This document shows, piece by piece, positions 6,946-15,043 of a stretch of DNA of 64,000 bases. The notes under the pieces were generated by a model that was not told where the DNA came from, ran no database searches, and was given only the letters and a program-made list of their open reading frames with translations. Position 1 is the stretch's first letter; each line of letters begins with the position of its first letter. Source of the DNA: CBDDFS01 sp965227255 (GTDB taxonomy: Bacteria > Bacteroidota > Bacteroidia > Flavobacteriales_E > Vicingaceae); the NCBI GenBank assembly GCA_965227255.1, contig CBDDFS010000001.1:372001-436000 (forward strand), read 5' to 3'. A program made the position numbers and the translations under genes.

Positions 6946-7562
6946 CTTCCAAGTTTTTTAAAATACTCCGGTAAATTCCTAATTGCATCTATTGTTGCTT
7001 CGGGATGATCAATAAGGTCGAAGATCAATTTAGGAAACCACAGAATGATAGATAAAACCAACATAGAAACAGGAAGTAAAATATACATCCAAATTGGAAA
7101 GCGACTATTGAATTCAGTAGATGTTGATTCCAGGAACATATTTTTCATCTGTTTTTTATAATAAAACAAGATCAAAAGATCAGCTATGAGATATGAAGAG
7201 AGTCTGAACCCAAAAGCCACTTTCATTGCCCCTGGCATGAATGTCAGATCAATTATGAGAATCGTAAGAATGACGGGTATCAACCATAATGCACCCAGAA
7301 TAACAGTACGATTGAATACAAGCAGAAACGCCCCAATGATTTGCATAACACCGATAAACCACTTAAATGGCTGGTGATCGAATAAATACCAGGCCACCTT
7401 AAATAAACTCAGGTCTTTCAGTGGTGTGGCTAGCTCAACATCTGAAATTCCAAACTGACCGTCCGTCAACTTACTCCATCCGTAACCGAAGAAAATCCAT
7501 GCAAGCAAGAACCTCGCAGTAAAGATTGTATAAGCCCAAAGTTTTTGTTTGTCCACTGACAA
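6942..7562 (-). CDS. DoxX-like integral membrane protein
   Basis: The 206-residue protein has about five membrane segments. The N-terminal RFLLAWIFFGYGWSKLTDGQF is the typical first helix and loop of DoxX-family proteins (G-W-x-K-L). A QIIGAFLLVFNR helix and a polar amphipathic loop follow. Biochemical roles of this family are diverse and uncertain. It is co-transcribed with the TPR lipoprotein gene and separated from mazG by a 56-bp gap that is mostly a heptad array. Confidence 0.75.
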   Translation of the reverse strand: MSVDKQKLWAYTIFTARFLLAWIFFGYGWSKLTDGQFGISDVELATPLKDLSLFKVAWYLFDHQPFKWFIGVMQIIGAFLLVFNRTVILGALWLIPVILTILIIDLTFMPGAMKVAFGFRLSSYLIADLLILFYYKKQMKNMFLESTSTEFNSRFPIWMYILLPVSMLVLSIILWFPKLIFDLIDHPEATIDAIRNLPEYFKKLGS

Positions 7563-7576
7563 TTAATTGATCTCCA

Positions 7577-7618
7577 AATTCCGAATTCCGAATTCCATAT
7601 TCTTAATTCACAATTCCC
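7577..7618. repeat. Heptad array (6 units, AATTCNN)
   Basis: Six consecutive units in exact 7-bp register, consensus AATTCCN with one TATTCTT variant. The array ends at the base adjoining the mazG stop codon. It occupies 42 of the 56 bp between mazG and the doxX-like gene. Confidence 0.9.
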
Positions 7619-8401
7619 TTATCCACCTATTTTCTTCGACTCCTGATACAGCTCTTCCATCTCATCCAACGACATATCCGATAGTTCCTTTTTCATCTCT
7701 CCTGCCCTTTTTTCAATGTGCTGAAATCGACGAATGAATTTCTTGTTTGACCTTTCCAGAGCGTCTTCCGGATTCAAACCGATGAACCTTGTATAGTTTA
7801 CCAGGGAGAAGATGAGATCACCTAATTCGTCTTCCATGGCCAACTCATCACCCTCTTCAATGGCTTCTTTCCATTCGTGCAATTCTTCGTGTACTTTTTC
7901 CCAAACATCCTCTCTTTCGTTCCAATCAAATCCAACTCCGGCCGCTTTCTCTTGCAATCTATAGGCCTTCAAGAGGCCTGTCAGACTCTTTGGCACACCT
8001 TCCAGAACTGATTTTCTTCCTTCCTTCATCTTAAGCTTTTCCCAGTTCTGCTTAACCTCATTCTCATCCTGAACTTCCACATCACCGAAAATATGCGGAT
8101 GTCTGAAAATGAGTTTCTCACAAATGGTTTCAATCATATCACTGACTGTGAATTGATTCTTTTCATTTCCTATTCTGCTGTAGAAAACTATGTGCAATAA
8201 GATATCGCCTAATTCCTTCTTGATCTCATTTCCGTCATTCTCTATGATGGCATCTGAAAGTTCGTGTACTTCTTCTATGGTAAGGGTTCGAAGGGTTTCA
8301 TTGGTCTGTTTTTTATCCCATGGACATTCCTCTCTCAGTCTGTCCATTATTTCAAGCAGTCTGACAAAGGATTTCGCTGCTTCGTCGTAATTCGTTTTCA
8401 A
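7619..8401 (-). CDS. mazG: Nucleoside triphosphate pyrophosphohydrolase MazG
   Basis: The 260-residue cytosolic enzyme hydrolyses (d)NTPs to NMP and pyrophosphate as house-cleaning. Two all-alpha MazG domains are visible. The first has ECPWDKKQT and the metal-binding EEVHEL followed by KELGDILLHIVFYSRI. The second has EELHEWKEAI and DELGDLIFSLVNYTRF. Length matches full two-domain MazG. It is divergent from the PagL-like gene with a 39-bp intergenic promoter region. Its 3' end abuts a heptad array. Confidence 0.93.
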   Translation of the reverse strand: MKTNYDEAAKSFVRLLEIMDRLREECPWDKKQTNETLRTLTIEEVHELSDAIIENDGNEIKKELGDILLHIVFYSRIGNEKNQFTVSDMIETICEKLIFRHPHIFGDVEVQDENEVKQNWEKLKMKEGRKSVLEGVPKSLTGLLKAYRLQEKAAGVGFDWNEREDVWEKVHEELHEWKEAIEEGDELAMEDELGDLIFSLVNYTRFIGLNPEDALERSNKKFIRRFQHIEKRAGEMKKELSDMSLDEMEELYQESKKIGG

Positions 8402-8440
8402 AGTGGATTTATTGATAATTTTGGCTGTTTTTCAACCTTG

Positions 8441-9535
8441 ATGATAAAAGCTAAATATATTGCATTTCTGCTTTTCATAGCGGTAAGCAGTCAATTAAAA
8501 TCACAGGAAAAAGTGATGAATTGGCATGCAGAAGCCATTTATCATTATGGCTTCCTGGTGGCGCACCGCAGCAACGTTGCCGTGCTTGTAAAAGACTACT
8601 CAAGAAGCATGGAATTCAGTTTTGCGAGGAAGTTTAATGGCACCAAGGATTGGGAAGAAAAATACGCCTATCCATACGCCGGTGTAAGTTTAATGATCCT
8701 CGATTTCGGCAATCCCGAGCAAATGGGACAGGGCTATTCTCTTTTCGGTTATTACAACTTTCCTTTATTCAGCAGTGAGAAATTCGAATTTTGTTTCAAG
8801 ATCGGTCTGGGACCCGGTTATGTTACCAAGGTCTTCGACAAAGAAGAGAATTATAAGAATCAAGTCGTAAGTGCCCATATCAATGGATTCGCATACGGAA
8901 ACTTTAATGCCAGATACACATTCGCCGAGCGTTATACCCTTTCCGGAGGAGTTTCGATCTCACACTTCTCTAATGCCGCAGCAAGAAAACCCAATCTGGG
9001 CATCAATGTGCCAGCAGTAAACCTCGGACTAGGCTACCGATTCAAAGAAAGCGAGAAAGTAAAAAGAGATGAGAATTATGCATATGAATTTGACAAGTCA
9101 TGGAATCATGATCTAGTTGCAAGCTTCGGCAGAAAAACTAATGATATAGAAGGTCCTGAATACGGGATATTCTCACTTGCATATGCCTTGACCAGAAGGT
9201 TTTCATTCAAAAGTAGACTGGGAGGTGGTGCTGATGTCTTTTACAATTCAGCGCACGAAGGTCTTGTTGCCACAGATGGCGATACCATTTCAGGCGGCAG
9301 TGAAATTCTGCAAGTGGGTGTGAACATTTCATATATGCTTCAGATCAATCGTCTTGGTCTCTTTTTCAACCAGGGATTTTACATCTACGACCAGTATAAA
9401 AGAGATGGCGACCTTTATCATCGAATGGGATTGAGATACAATGCCACAGACCAGATCATTTTGAATGTTTCTATGAAAACCCATTGGGCTGTAGCAGATC
9501 ATGTTGAATTTGGAATTGGTTATCGATTTAAATGA
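8441..9535 (+). CDS. PagL-like acyloxyacyl hydrolase / lipid A 3-O-deacylase family outer membrane protein
   Basis: An ATG at 8441 gives 364 residues with a signal peptide ending near SSQLKSQ; longer in-frame starts would overlap mazG and lack a signal. The mature part alternates aromatic and polar residues, as in a beta-barrel. The PagL active-site motif SHFSNAA places His175 and Ser177. The residue 14 positions after the His, where Pseudomonas PagL has its catalytic Glu, is Asn189. The family removes the 3-O-acyl chain of lipid A. A second barrel-like half follows beyond residue 210, making the protein about twice the size of classical PagL. A -7-like TAATTTTG lies at 8416-8423. Confidence 0.75.
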   Translation: MIKAKYIAFLLFIAVSSQLKSQEKVMNWHAEAIYHYGFLVAHRSNVAVLVKDYSRSMEFSFARKFNGTKDWEEKYAYPYAGVSLMILDFGNPEQMGQGYSLFGYYNFPLFSSEKFEFCFKIGLGPGYVTKVFDKEENYKNQVVSAHINGFAYGNFNARYTFAERYTLSGGVSISHFSNAAARKPNLGINVPAVNLGLGYRFKESEKVKRDENYAYEFDKSWNHDLVASFGRKTNDIEGPEYGIFSLAYALTRRFSFKSRLGGGADVFYNSAHEGLVATDGDTISGGSEILQVGVNISYMLQINRLGLFFNQGFYIYDQYKRDGDLYHRMGLRYNATDQIILNVSMKTHWAVADHVEFGIGYRFK

Positions 9536-10296
9536 AGAAGATTCTAGTCATATCATTTTTCCTTTCTTTCATCCAGCTTGGTTGTGAGGGTGACGCCTGT
9601 CTAAAAGGTTCGGGTGATTTCATCACGGAAACACGAGATCTCAATAATGCATATGAGATTTCTTTACATGACAATTTGAATCTGGATATATACCGATCAA
9701 ATGGCGGAACCTACGCAATTGTAAAAGGAGGTGAAAATGTAGTGCCTTTCTTGAAAACAGAGGTATCTAACGGATTAATCACCATCAAGAACGAGAACAA
9801 ATGCAATTTCCTGAGGTCATTCGACAAGGATATCAAAATTGATCTGTATGTTGATAGTCTCACGAAGATCATATATGACGGTAGCGGAAACATTTATATG
9901 GCCAGTGAATTTACTGAAGAGAAATTCGAGTTCTACTCAAACCAAGGAAGCGGAACTGCGGATCTGTTTGTGAATTGCAAAGATCTTATTATTGAGAATC
10001 GGGCCGCCATTTCAGACATCATCTACATCGGTAATGCCAGTTTTGCACAGATTTATAATGAAGGGAGTGGCTGGATAAACCTGTGCCAAGGTTCAAGCGA
10101 TTACATCAGACATGCCCAGGTTTTCAGCAGCAGTACCGGAGACGTTGTAGCCGACATTGGCTGCCGTCTGGATTACACAATTGCGGGAATTGGAAACATT
10201 CAGGTTCGTCATGAAGAATTGGGGAATGACTGTGATTCTCTCAATATAAATTCTAATGAGAATACCGGAAAAGGTCGATTGATAGAGCTGAAATAA
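9532..10296 (+). CDS. DUF2807 (GIN domain) lipoprotein
   Basis: The 254-residue protein has a signal peptide and lipobox-like IQLGC. The repetitive beta-strand pattern fits the DUF2807 'auto-transporter adhesin head GIN' family (KGSGDFITETRDL, IYDGSGNIYMAS, NQGSGTADLF, EGSGWINL). It is predicted to form a right-handed beta-solenoid at the cell envelope. Function is unknown. It overlaps the PagL-like gene by 4 bp (ATGA), so both are made together. Confidence 0.75.
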   Translation: MKKILVISFFLSFIQLGCEGDACLKGSGDFITETRDLNNAYEISLHDNLNLDIYRSNGGTYAIVKGGENVVPFLKTEVSNGLITIKNENKCNFLRSFDKDIKIDLYVDSLTKIIYDGSGNIYMASEFTEEKFEFYSNQGSGTADLFVNCKDLIIENRAAISDIIYIGNASFAQIYNEGSGWINLCQGSSDYIRHAQVFSSSTGDVVADIGCRLDYTIAGIGNIQVRHEELGNDCDSLNINSNENTGKGRLIELK

Positions 10297-10308
10297 GGCT
10301 TTTCTGTG

Positions 10309-10316
10309 TAAATTTG
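10309..10316 (+). promoter_or_regulatory. -7-like box upstream of the NqrM-like gene
   Basis: TAAATTTG lies only 4 bp before the ATG at 10321, which would give a nearly leaderless transcript. No TTG is found at standard spacing, so support is partial. Confidence 0.35.
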
Positions 10317-10320
10317 CGAT

Positions 10321-10509
10321 ATGAAAATTGTACTGCTTTCAATCGGACTCCTTGGACTTGCTTTTGCAGGTATTGCCATCAAAATTCTTGCCAAGAAAAA
10401 TGGTGAATTTGCCGGAACTTGTTCCAGCAACAATCCTCTTCTTCAGAAAGAAGGTGCCGTATGTGGTGTTTGCGGTGCTGCACCAAAGGATCAGTGCAAG
10501 AAAGACTGA
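10321..10509 (+). CDS. Small Cys-rich membrane protein, NqrM-like
   Basis: The 62-residue product has one N-terminal membrane helix (about 3-23), a basic stretch, then FAGTC and three further Cys (Cys34, 48, 51, 59). This resembles NqrM, the single-pass Cys protein needed for maturation (proposed iron delivery) of Na+-translocating NADH:quinone reductase, which has a helix followed by an AGSC-type motif and further Cys. The neighbour on the opposite strand is ApbE, the flavin transferase that loads FMN onto NqrB and NqrC, which supports the call. No nqr structural genes are in the window. It remains an inference from pattern and context. Confidence 0.55.
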   Translation: MKIVLLSIGLLGLAFAGIAIKILAKKNGEFAGTCSSNNPLLQKEGAVCGVCGAAPKDQCKKD

Positions 10510-11496
10510 TCAAAAGTCTTTATATCCCTTCAATCCTTTACTGATATAAATGCTGGTATCCTTTTCGATCAGTTCGATGAGGATGATCTGAATATCGTCT
10601 GTTGAATCATCAAATTCTTTGATCTCTTCCGAAGACCTTGTCATTAAAGCTGTTGCCAGGGCATCTGCCCGATAACAGTTTTCAGCAAGGACACTTATGC
10701 TGAGAATATTAGAATACCCTGGAAATCCGGTTCTCGGATTGATAATATGCCCCATTCTTTTACCATCGACCTCAACAAACTTTCGATAGTTTCCAGATGT
10801 TGCCATGGAAAGGCCATCCAATTCAATGCTTCCAATAAGCTCCCTCGGACCATCCTTTGGCTTGTCTACGCCAATTGTCCAGACCTTGCCTTTGTCATTC
10901 TTTCCTCTCGCATACAGCTCTCCTCCTATCTCTACCATATAATTCTTAATTCCTTTATTATCAAGAAATTCAGATATGATATCAACGCTATAACCTTGTG
11001 CAACAGCATTCAGATTCAGTCTTAAGTTTCGGTCCTTTTTTATTAGATTTTTGTCTTGCAAGGAAACCAAGTGCATTCCGGTATGCGACAGTGCTTCTTC
11101 AATTAGAGAAGAGTCCAAACCCGTCTCTTTCATTTTTGTGTATACATCAAAAACCGGACTTAGTGTAGGGTCGAAATATCCGTCACTCTCAATATTCAAT
11201 TCCCAGCACTTTTCCCAGAGATCGATAAATTCATCGTTCACCTCAATTCCAATGGTTGATCTATTGAATTCACTGATCATGGATTTATCCACATACGTAG
11301 AAAAGAGCATGTCCATTGAAACCAATATGCTATCGATGTCCTCTTCCAGATCCAATTCAGCTTTATTCTTGAATTTTATACTAAAAGTGGTACCCTGCGC
11401 CTCACCGGAAATCACTTCATATTCACCTTGCCTGCCACAACCTAGCACAAGGCCAGCTATTACGAAAAACATCACAATTCTCAATTCCAACTTCAT
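10510..11496 (-). CDS. apbE: FAD:protein FMN transferase (ApbE)
   Basis: The 328-residue lipoprotein uses FAD to attach FMN covalently to Thr/Ser of target flavoproteins. The start at 11496 gives a signal peptide with lipobox VLGC (Cys20); the longer frame from 11529 only adds residues encoded by heptad-repeat DNA. Family features include GTTFSIKF near the start, LNLNAVAQGYSVDIISEFL, MVEIGGELYARG, and MGHIINPRTG with the metal-site Asp/Thr residues further on. The stop codon is immediately adjacent to that of the convergent NqrM-like gene (TGA|TCA), leaving no space for a terminator. Confidence 0.9.
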   Translation of the reverse strand: MKLELRIVMFFVIAGLVLGCGRQGEYEVISGEAQGTTFSIKFKNKAELDLEEDIDSILVSMDMLFSTYVDKSMISEFNRSTIGIEVNDEFIDLWEKCWELNIESDGYFDPTLSPVFDVYTKMKETGLDSSLIEEALSHTGMHLVSLQDKNLIKKDRNLRLNLNAVAQGYSVDIISEFLDNKGIKNYMVEIGGELYARGKNDKGKVWTIGVDKPKDGPRELIGSIELDGLSMATSGNYRKFVEVDGKRMGHIINPRTGFPGYSNILSISVLAENCYRADALATALMTRSSEEIKEFDDSTDDIQIILIELIEKDTSIYISKGLKGYKDF

Positions 11497-11515
11497 CTCA
11501 TATGTCATAAGCCCC

Positions 11516-11550
11516 GCATCATACATCAAACATCATACATCATACATCAT
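11516..11550 (-). repeat. Heptad array (5 units, ACATCAT)
   Basis: Five units in perfect register: three exact ACATCAT plus GCATCAT and ACATCAA. The array overlaps the last codons and stop of the RNase Z gene and runs to about 20 bp before the apbE start. Confidence 0.92.
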
Positions 11551-12457
11551 AGCGTCGTCCTTCTTGCGCTATATACGTCTCTTTAAAAACTTGTCTTGCC
11601 TCTTTCAGAAATGATTCATCATCCTGGTATTTATTCGAGAAATGACCAATTAGAAGTTTTCCTGCATTTGACATCTTTGCGAGTTCTGCCGCCTGTTCTG
11701 CTGTTGCATGAAGGTGTTCCTTTGCTCTTTTCTCATCTTCTTTCAGGAAAGACGTTTCATGATAAAACATGTTCACACCATCCAAGATTTTTGCCAATTC
11801 AGGTTGAAATTTAGTATCTGCACAAAAAGCATATTTCCTCGGTGGCTCTGGGTCGGATGTAAGTTCCCGGTTGGGTACTTTTTTTCCTTCGGGAGAAACA
11901 TAATCCTTACCATCGGCAATTCCTGCTCTTAAATGTCTGGGAATGGCATGTTTTTGAAGCATTTCCGGAATTAACTTTCTTTTCTTGGAGCCTGCTATAA
12001 CCAGAAATCCGGTAGTAGGAATTTTATGCTTGACCGGAAAACTGGAAATACTCACCTGATCGTCAGCATAGATCTCCTGAACTTCTTTATCCTGAGTAAA
12101 AACATAGACTATTTCAAAAGATGGCCGACTGTTTGATAAACTATAATGAAGATCAATAACCTCTTTTATTCTTTTCGGACCGTATATGGTTAGTTTCTTT
12201 TCTCTACCCAATAAGGTCATTGAGGAAACCAGACCGGGCAAACCCAAATAGTGATCACCATGCAAGTGTGAAATGAAAATATGATCGATCTTTTGGACGC
12301 TACTTCCATATTTCCTTATCCTCGATTGCGTCCCTTCGCCGCAATCAAAAAGGAAATTCTTGCTATTATAGATTACAAGCTGGGATGTATGATTTTTATG
12401 CCGATTTGGAATGGCTGATCCGGACCCCAGGATCAGAACTTCAAAAGGAAGAGCCAA
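11540..12457 (-). CDS. rnz: Ribonuclease Z
   Basis: The 305-residue metallo-beta-lactamase-fold endonuclease processes tRNA 3' ends. The zinc motif HLHGDH lies at residues 64-69, with GSGSAIP at the N-terminus. A YHETSF motif, the HATAEQAAE segment and LLIGHFSNKY follow towards the C-terminus, as in short-form RNase Z. The C-terminal residues RRYDV and the stop codon are encoded within a heptad array. The gene follows the STAS gene with a 3-bp gap on the same strand, so they form a two-gene unit. Confidence 0.92.
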   Translation of the reverse strand: MALPFEVLILGSGSAIPNRHKNHTSQLVIYNSKNFLFDCGEGTQSRIRKYGSSVQKIDHIFISHLHGDHYLGLPGLVSSMTLLGREKKLTIYGPKRIKEVIDLHYSLSNSRPSFEIVYVFTQDKEVQEIYADDQVSISSFPVKHKIPTTGFLVIAGSKKRKLIPEMLQKHAIPRHLRAGIADGKDYVSPEGKKVPNRELTSDPEPPRKYAFCADTKFQPELAKILDGVNMFYHETSFLKEDEKRAKEHLHATAEQAAELAKMSNAGKLLIGHFSNKYQDDESFLKEARQVFKETYIAQEGRRYDV

Positions 12458-12460
12458 GTT

Positions 12461-12832
12461 TTAGTCCTGATTTAAATCTTTTTCAATCTCGTCCATAAAA
12501 ATGAAGTCGATGGCCTCTTGCGAAGTAGGTGTAATATTGAGGATAGAATCGAGCTGAGAAATGGTGATCAGCTTCATTACGGCATCCTGCACACCACTTA
12601 AAACAAATGTTCCACCTGCTTCCTTGCACAATCTGTTGGCTATCAGAATTGCACTTAGGCCAGAAGAGTCGCAATATCGGGTATTCGACAGGTCAATAAT
12701 GATGTTTTTCACCCCTTCAGACTTCAAAACAACAAGATCGGTCTTCAGACCTGGAGCTACCTGAGTATCAAGCTTTTCCGTTTCTATAGATACGAGTGTG
12801 TATTTGTCTTCTTTTGTTATAGAATGACTCAT
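12461..12832 (-). CDS. STAS-domain protein (anti-sigma factor antagonist family)
   Basis: The 123-residue cytosolic protein covers a single STAS domain. The conserved YCDSSGLSAIL segment (residues 53-62) contains Ser56/Ser57, the position phosphorylated in SpoIIAA-like antagonists. This suggests partner switching with a kinase/anti-sigma factor. None is adjacent, although the SiaB-like kinase lies about 9 kb away; any link is speculative. A TATATTTG -7 box lies at 12849-12856 on the minus strand just downstream of pyrB, so the STAS-rnz pair may have its own promoter. Confidence 0.85.
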   Translation of the reverse strand: MSHSITKEDKYTLVSIETEKLDTQVAPGLKTDLVVLKSEGVKNIIIDLSNTRYCDSSGLSAILIANRLCKEAGGTFVLSGVQDAVMKLITISQLDSILNITPTSQEAIDFIFMDEIEKDLNQD

Positions 12833-12870
12833 TATTTCGGCTTTTGAACAAATATAAATTATTTAGGCCT

Positions 12871-13815
12871 TCATTCAGAAATTCCAGCCAAGAGATATAA
12901 GACAGCCATTCTCACAGCCACTCCATTCTCGACCTGGTTCAAAATGATTGATTGACCTGAATCTGCCACGTCCGTGCTGATCTCTATTCCCCTATTGATA
13001 GGGCCTGGATGCATAACGGTAATTTCTTTGTCAAGATTTTGCAGCATTTTTTTTGTAAGTCCGTATTGCATGCTGTATTCCCGGGTTGAAGGAAAGAAAC
13101 CAACATTGTGACTACCATCTTTGCTCTGTCTTTCCAATTGAATTCTCAACATCATCGCAACATCACACCAATTCAGTGCTTCATTCAGATCGTAAGTGAC
13201 GTCAATTCCCAGTGAAGTAATGTATTTTGGAATCAATGTAGGTGGTCCACAAACTGATACCTTGGCTCCTAACTTTTGCAGACAGAAAATATTTGAAAGT
13301 GCTACTCTTGAATGCAAGATATCACCAACAATCACAACTTTCTTGCCCTTCACATCACCAAATTTCTCACGGATTGAAAATGAGTCGAGCAAGGCCTGTG
13401 TTGGATGTTCATGTGTTCCATCACCAGCATTAATTATCCTTGAATCCACTCTTTCGGATAAGAATTGAGCCGCACCCGGATTTGGATGCCTCATCACAAT
13501 CATATCTACCTTCATGGCCAGGATGTTGTTAACCGTATCAACCAGTGTTTCTCCTTTCTTTACTGAAGAACCCGAACTGCTGAAATTGATCACATCCGCC
13601 GAAAGTCTTTTTTCTGCCAGTTCAAATGAAAGCTTTGTTCTTGTGCTGTTTTCGAAGAATAAGTTGGCCACAGTCACATCTCTCAAAGATGGAACTTTCT
13701 TCAGTGGTCGATTAATAACTTCTTTAAAATTGTCGGCAACCCTGAAAATCAACGAAATATCCTCTGATGTGAGGTTCTTTATTCCTAAAAGATGATCCGT
13801 TGACAGTTTATTCAT
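12871..13815 (-). CDS. pyrB: Aspartate carbamoyltransferase catalytic subunit
   Basis: The 314-residue enzyme catalyses carbamoyl phosphate plus aspartate to N-carbamoylaspartate, the committed step of pyrimidine synthesis. The carbamoyl-phosphate motif FFENSTRT ends at residue 60. HPTQALLD, MRIQLERQ and VMHPGPINRG follow at the expected places. No regulatory pyrI subunit is adjacent; control probably runs through the linked PyrR. It starts 3 bp after pyrR ends. Confidence 0.96.
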   Translation of the reverse strand: MNKLSTDHLLGIKNLTSEDISLIFRVADNFKEVINRPLKKVPSLRDVTVANLFFENSTRTKLSFELAEKRLSADVINFSSSGSSVKKGETLVDTVNNILAMKVDMIVMRHPNPGAAQFLSERVDSRIINAGDGTHEHPTQALLDSFSIREKFGDVKGKKVVIVGDILHSRVALSNIFCLQKLGAKVSVCGPPTLIPKYITSLGIDVTYDLNEALNWCDVAMMLRIQLERQSKDGSHNVGFFPSTREYSMQYGLTKKMLQNLDKEITVMHPGPINRGIEISTDVADSGQSIILNQVENGVAVRMAVLYLLAGISE

Positions 13816-13818
13816 TTT

Positions 13819-14355
13819 CTACTCCGTAAACAATACCACTTTATCCTTGCCGTCTGTTTCTTTCCATTGAACATCAACGCGTTGTTTATCTATCGTATCG
13901 ACCTTTAAACCGGTATAATCGGGTTGGATAGGAACATGCCTTCGGTATTGTCTGTCGATAAGAACCAATAACTCAACCTTTTGTGGTCTTCCAAATGCCA
14001 GCATTGCGTCCATTCCCGATCGAATTGTTCTGCCTGTATAAAGCACATCATCGATCAGGATGACTTTTTTCCCTTCAATAATAAAATCCACATCCGTCTT
14101 GCTTGGGATAAGAGGTGCGTCTTTTCTGCGGAAATCATCCCGGTGAAAAGTGACATCAAGATTTCCCTTTTTTACTTCGAGATTATACTTGTCGGTAAGG
14201 TAAGTGTGTATGCGATCTGCAAGATAAATGCCCCTTGGTTGTAAGCCTAGGATAACGGTATCGCTAAAATCGTCGTGATTTTCAATGAGTTCGCAACAAA
14301 GGCGCTGAACTACCAGGTTAAACTGATCACTTTCTAGAATGCTACGTTCCTTCAT
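13819..14355 (-). CDS. pyrR: PyrR: pyr operon regulator / uracil phosphoribosyltransferase
   Basis: The ATG at 14355 gives 178 residues; a TTG four codons upstream is less likely. The type I phosphoribosyltransferase PRPP loop VILIDDVLYTGRT and the PyrR-typical LGLQPRGIYLADRI are present. In Gram-positives PyrR binds nascent pyr RNA with UMP to favour termination; in Bacteroidota the regulatory role is less certain. The region upstream of the start carries a six-unit heptad array instead of an obvious attenuator hairpin. It forms an operon with pyrB. Confidence 0.93.
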   Translation of the reverse strand: MKERSILESDQFNLVVQRLCCELIENHDDFSDTVILGLQPRGIYLADRIHTYLTDKYNLEVKKGNLDVTFHRDDFRRKDAPLIPSKTDVDFIIEGKKVILIDDVLYTGRTIRSGMDAMLAFGRPQKVELLVLIDRQYRRHVPIQPDYTGLKVDTIDKQRVDVQWKETDGKDKVVLFTE

Positions 14356-14378
14356 TGCTGGGGCCAAAGATACACCAA

Positions 14379-14420
14379 GATATCTGATATATGATATCTG
14401 ATAAATGATATCTGATATAT
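14379..14420. repeat. Heptad array (6 units, GATATCT/GATATAT)
   Basis: Six units in perfect register, also readable as three 14-bp repeats (GATATCTGATATAT, one with a single change). The array starts 24 bp upstream of the pyrR start codon, so it would lie in or near the pyrR leader or promoter. Confidence 0.95.
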
Positions 14421-14475
14421 TTTAGAAATCATATTTGTGAATTGCGAATTATGGACAGAATGAGTCTTTTATTCT

Positions 14476-14510
14476 GACTTTTTTCCTTTGACTTCCGACT
14501 TCTGATCTTC
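14476..14510. repeat. Heptad array (5 units, GACTTNN-like)
   Basis: Five 7-bp blocks in register, two of them clear GACTTCC/GACTTCT units and the rest degenerate. The array lies just downstream of the stop of the minus-strand lipoprotein gene. Confidence 0.7.
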
Positions 14511-14525
14511 CTTAAAAAGTTTAAC

Positions 14526-15038
14526 CTAGTTACAAGGTGTCAGCCTAAAGGTTTCCTTCGGCCAGGTTCGGTCATATTTAGATAAATCCAGTTCAAGACA
14601 TTGGACCTCATTATAAACCTTCAGAAAGACTATTATACGGTCGCTTCTGATCATGATCTCTTTTTCACTTTCAAAGAAATCCAGATAGTAATCCACACAT
14701 TCACCCGATGAAATCCTCTGTTTCACGACATTTAAGACCTCGCTGCTATCTTTCCAAGGTTTTTCCATAGTGGCATAGTATTCTTTTTCAGTCAGGATTT
14801 TCAAATACATTGTATCATTCTTCAATTCTTTTGCGGATCTGATTCTGTAAGATTTAGCTTCACTCAGGTAGCTGTATGGACGATAAATTGAAATTGAATC
14901 ATGCAGTGTGTTGCACAACCTAAACTTGGTCAGATATTTATTCTCCTTCAAAGAGAATCTTTGAATCTGCTTACAGGAAAATAAGATTCCGGATATAAGA
15001 ACTAAAACAAGGAATACACGGGATTTCAGAATTCCCAT
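14526..15038 (-). CDS. Hypothetical lipoprotein
   Basis: The 170-residue protein has an N-terminal hydrophobic signal ending ILFSC, so Cys22 is a probable lipidation site. The mature part is mixed alpha/beta and rich in Lys, Ser and Tyr, with no motif I recognise. It follows the small DoxX-like gene by 5 bp on the same strand and is probably co-transcribed with it. It is part of a run of poorly characterised exported proteins (14.5-18.1 kb). Confidence 0.65.
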   Translation of the reverse strand: MGILKSRVFLVLVLISGILFSCKQIQRFSLKENKYLTKFRLCNTLHDSISIYRPYSYLSEAKSYRIRSAKELKNDTMYLKILTEKEYYATMEKPWKDSSEVLNVVKQRISSGECVDYYLDFFESEKEIMIRSDRIIVFLKVYNEVQCLELDLSKYDRTWPKETFRLTPCN

Positions 15039-15043
15039 GTTTT

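Noticed and set aside
7186..7377. Plus-strand open frame opposite the doxX-like gene
   Set aside because: Antisense shadow of a membrane-protein gene without recognisable features.
11497..11529. Longer apbE start encoding MMYDAGL
   Set aside because: Those codons come from heptad-repeat DNA and would bury the signal peptide; the ATG at 11496 gives a normal lipoprotein start.
14379..14420. CRISPR-like short repeat array
   Set aside because: Units are 7 or 14 bp with no spacers and no cas genes in the window.
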